A stretch of DNA of 64,000 nt from Nostoc sp. JL34 (GTDB lineage Bacteria; Cyanobacteriota; Cyanobacteriia; Cyanobacteriales; Nostocaceae), in assembly GCF_017114945.1 (NCBI RefSeq), contig NZ_JABXKQ010000108.1, forward strand, positions 92,424-156,423, in the 5' to 3' direction. Position 1 is the stretch's first letter; each line of letters opens with the position of its first letter. Below the pieces are notes generated by a model that ran no database searches, was not told where the DNA came from, and saw only the letters and a program-made list of their open reading frames with translations. The translations under genes were made by a program, and so were the position numbers. Shown piece by piece: positions 63,792-64,000 of the stretch.

Positions 63792-64000
63792 CTAAAAGTC
63801 GAAATTCTGTCTGATAAGTGCAGTTATTTCTTCAAAAACCAAATCGGCAGAATGTTTAATAATAGGACTTAACTCCAGTCCAAAACCAAGATTTGCCGCC
63901 TCAATTAAATAAACTGTCACCTCTTCGGGAAAGTCATTTTGAAATATTTTCCGTCCGGCGGCTAAAGCATTATCCCAACGAAAATCGTGCAAGTTATAAC
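63792..64000 (-). CDS. Hydrogenase maturation protease, C-terminal part (HupW-like), partial
   Basis: The frame is open to the window end, so only the last 69 or so residues are seen. YNLHDFRWDNALAAGRKIF followed by EVTVYLIEAANLGFGLELSP and a hydrophobic helix agrees with the C-terminus of the proteases that trim the uptake hydrogenase large subunit (HupW type), as I remember them. The catalytic Asp/His region lies outside. The family call is moderate. Confidence 0.6.
   Translation of the reverse strand, partial: YNLHDFRWDNALAAGRKIFQNDFPEEVTVYLIEAANLGFGLELSPIIKHSADLVFEEITALIRQNFDF

Noticed and set aside
1..64000. tRNA or rRNA genes
   Set aside because: I saw no cloverleaf-like or rRNA-like sequence on a read of the intergenic gaps; a covariance-model scan would be needed to be certain.

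Overview
The window comes from a filamentous, heterocyst-forming cyanobacterium (Nostocales, Nostoc-like). The grounds are the nifK-E-N-X-W-hesA-hesB-fdxH-feoA-mop gene order, a heterocyst-type ferredoxin, many HIP1 palindromes (GCGATCGC), heptamer-type short tandem repeats between genes, and AT-rich coding sequence. Every gene call rests on reading the protein sequence; no database search was possible.

Region 1 (1 to about 49,060) is a large, one-directional hybrid NRPS/PKS cluster whose left end lies outside the window. In order it holds: A-PCP (cut by the window edge), a docking+condensation protein, a TauD-type hydroxylase, an Asn-type NRPS with a non-catalytic condensation-like domain, KS-AT-KR-ACP fused to an epimerisation-like domain, a free-standing condensation protein, a JmjC-type hydroxylase, a diaminobutyrate transaminase, a half-C-A-PCP NRPS, three PKS modules interleaved with a PanP-type aspartate decarboxylase, a methyltransferase, a beta-alanine-type C-A-PCP-TE termination module, two P450s, an SDR, a Suc_Fer-like ferredoxin, a MATE exporter, an MbtH protein and a second SDR. 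Two monomer-supply enzymes match two adenylation domains: the decarboxylase matches the beta-alanine-type domain well, and the transaminase more weakly matches an acidic-pocket domain present in two identical copies. If the line is collinear, the backbone would be basic residue, (hydroxy)Asn, reduced ketide, basic residue, two reduced ketides, one beta-keto ketide, beta-alanine. Several domains are visibly altered: one dead acyltransferase, one dead ketoreductase, a cysteine thioesterase, and non-catalytic C and E domains.

Region 2 (about 49,280 to 51,060) is the edge of a programmed-excision element. A large XisF-like serine recombinase on the minus strand ends only some 40 bp from a sequence that encodes just the C-terminal part of NifK. 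The simplest reading is that nifK is interrupted and that the whole NRPS/PKS cluster is cargo of a nifK interruption element that must be excised in heterocysts. The other element end and the 5' part of nifK must lie left of the window.

Region 3 (51,050 to 64,000) is the nif cluster: nifK 3' end, a Mo-nitrogenase C-terminal family protein, nifE, nifN, nifX, a NifX-associated protein, a DUF683-type small protein, nifW, hesA, hesB, fdxH, feoA, mop (opposite strand), a decayed gene, nifV, an ankyrin protein, a SagB-type dehydrogenase, an unknown protein, and the 3' end of a probable uptake-hydrogenase maturation protease (hupW-like). It supplies FeMo-cofactor scaffolding, homocitrate, iron-sulfur assembly, electron transfer and metal handling for nitrogenase.
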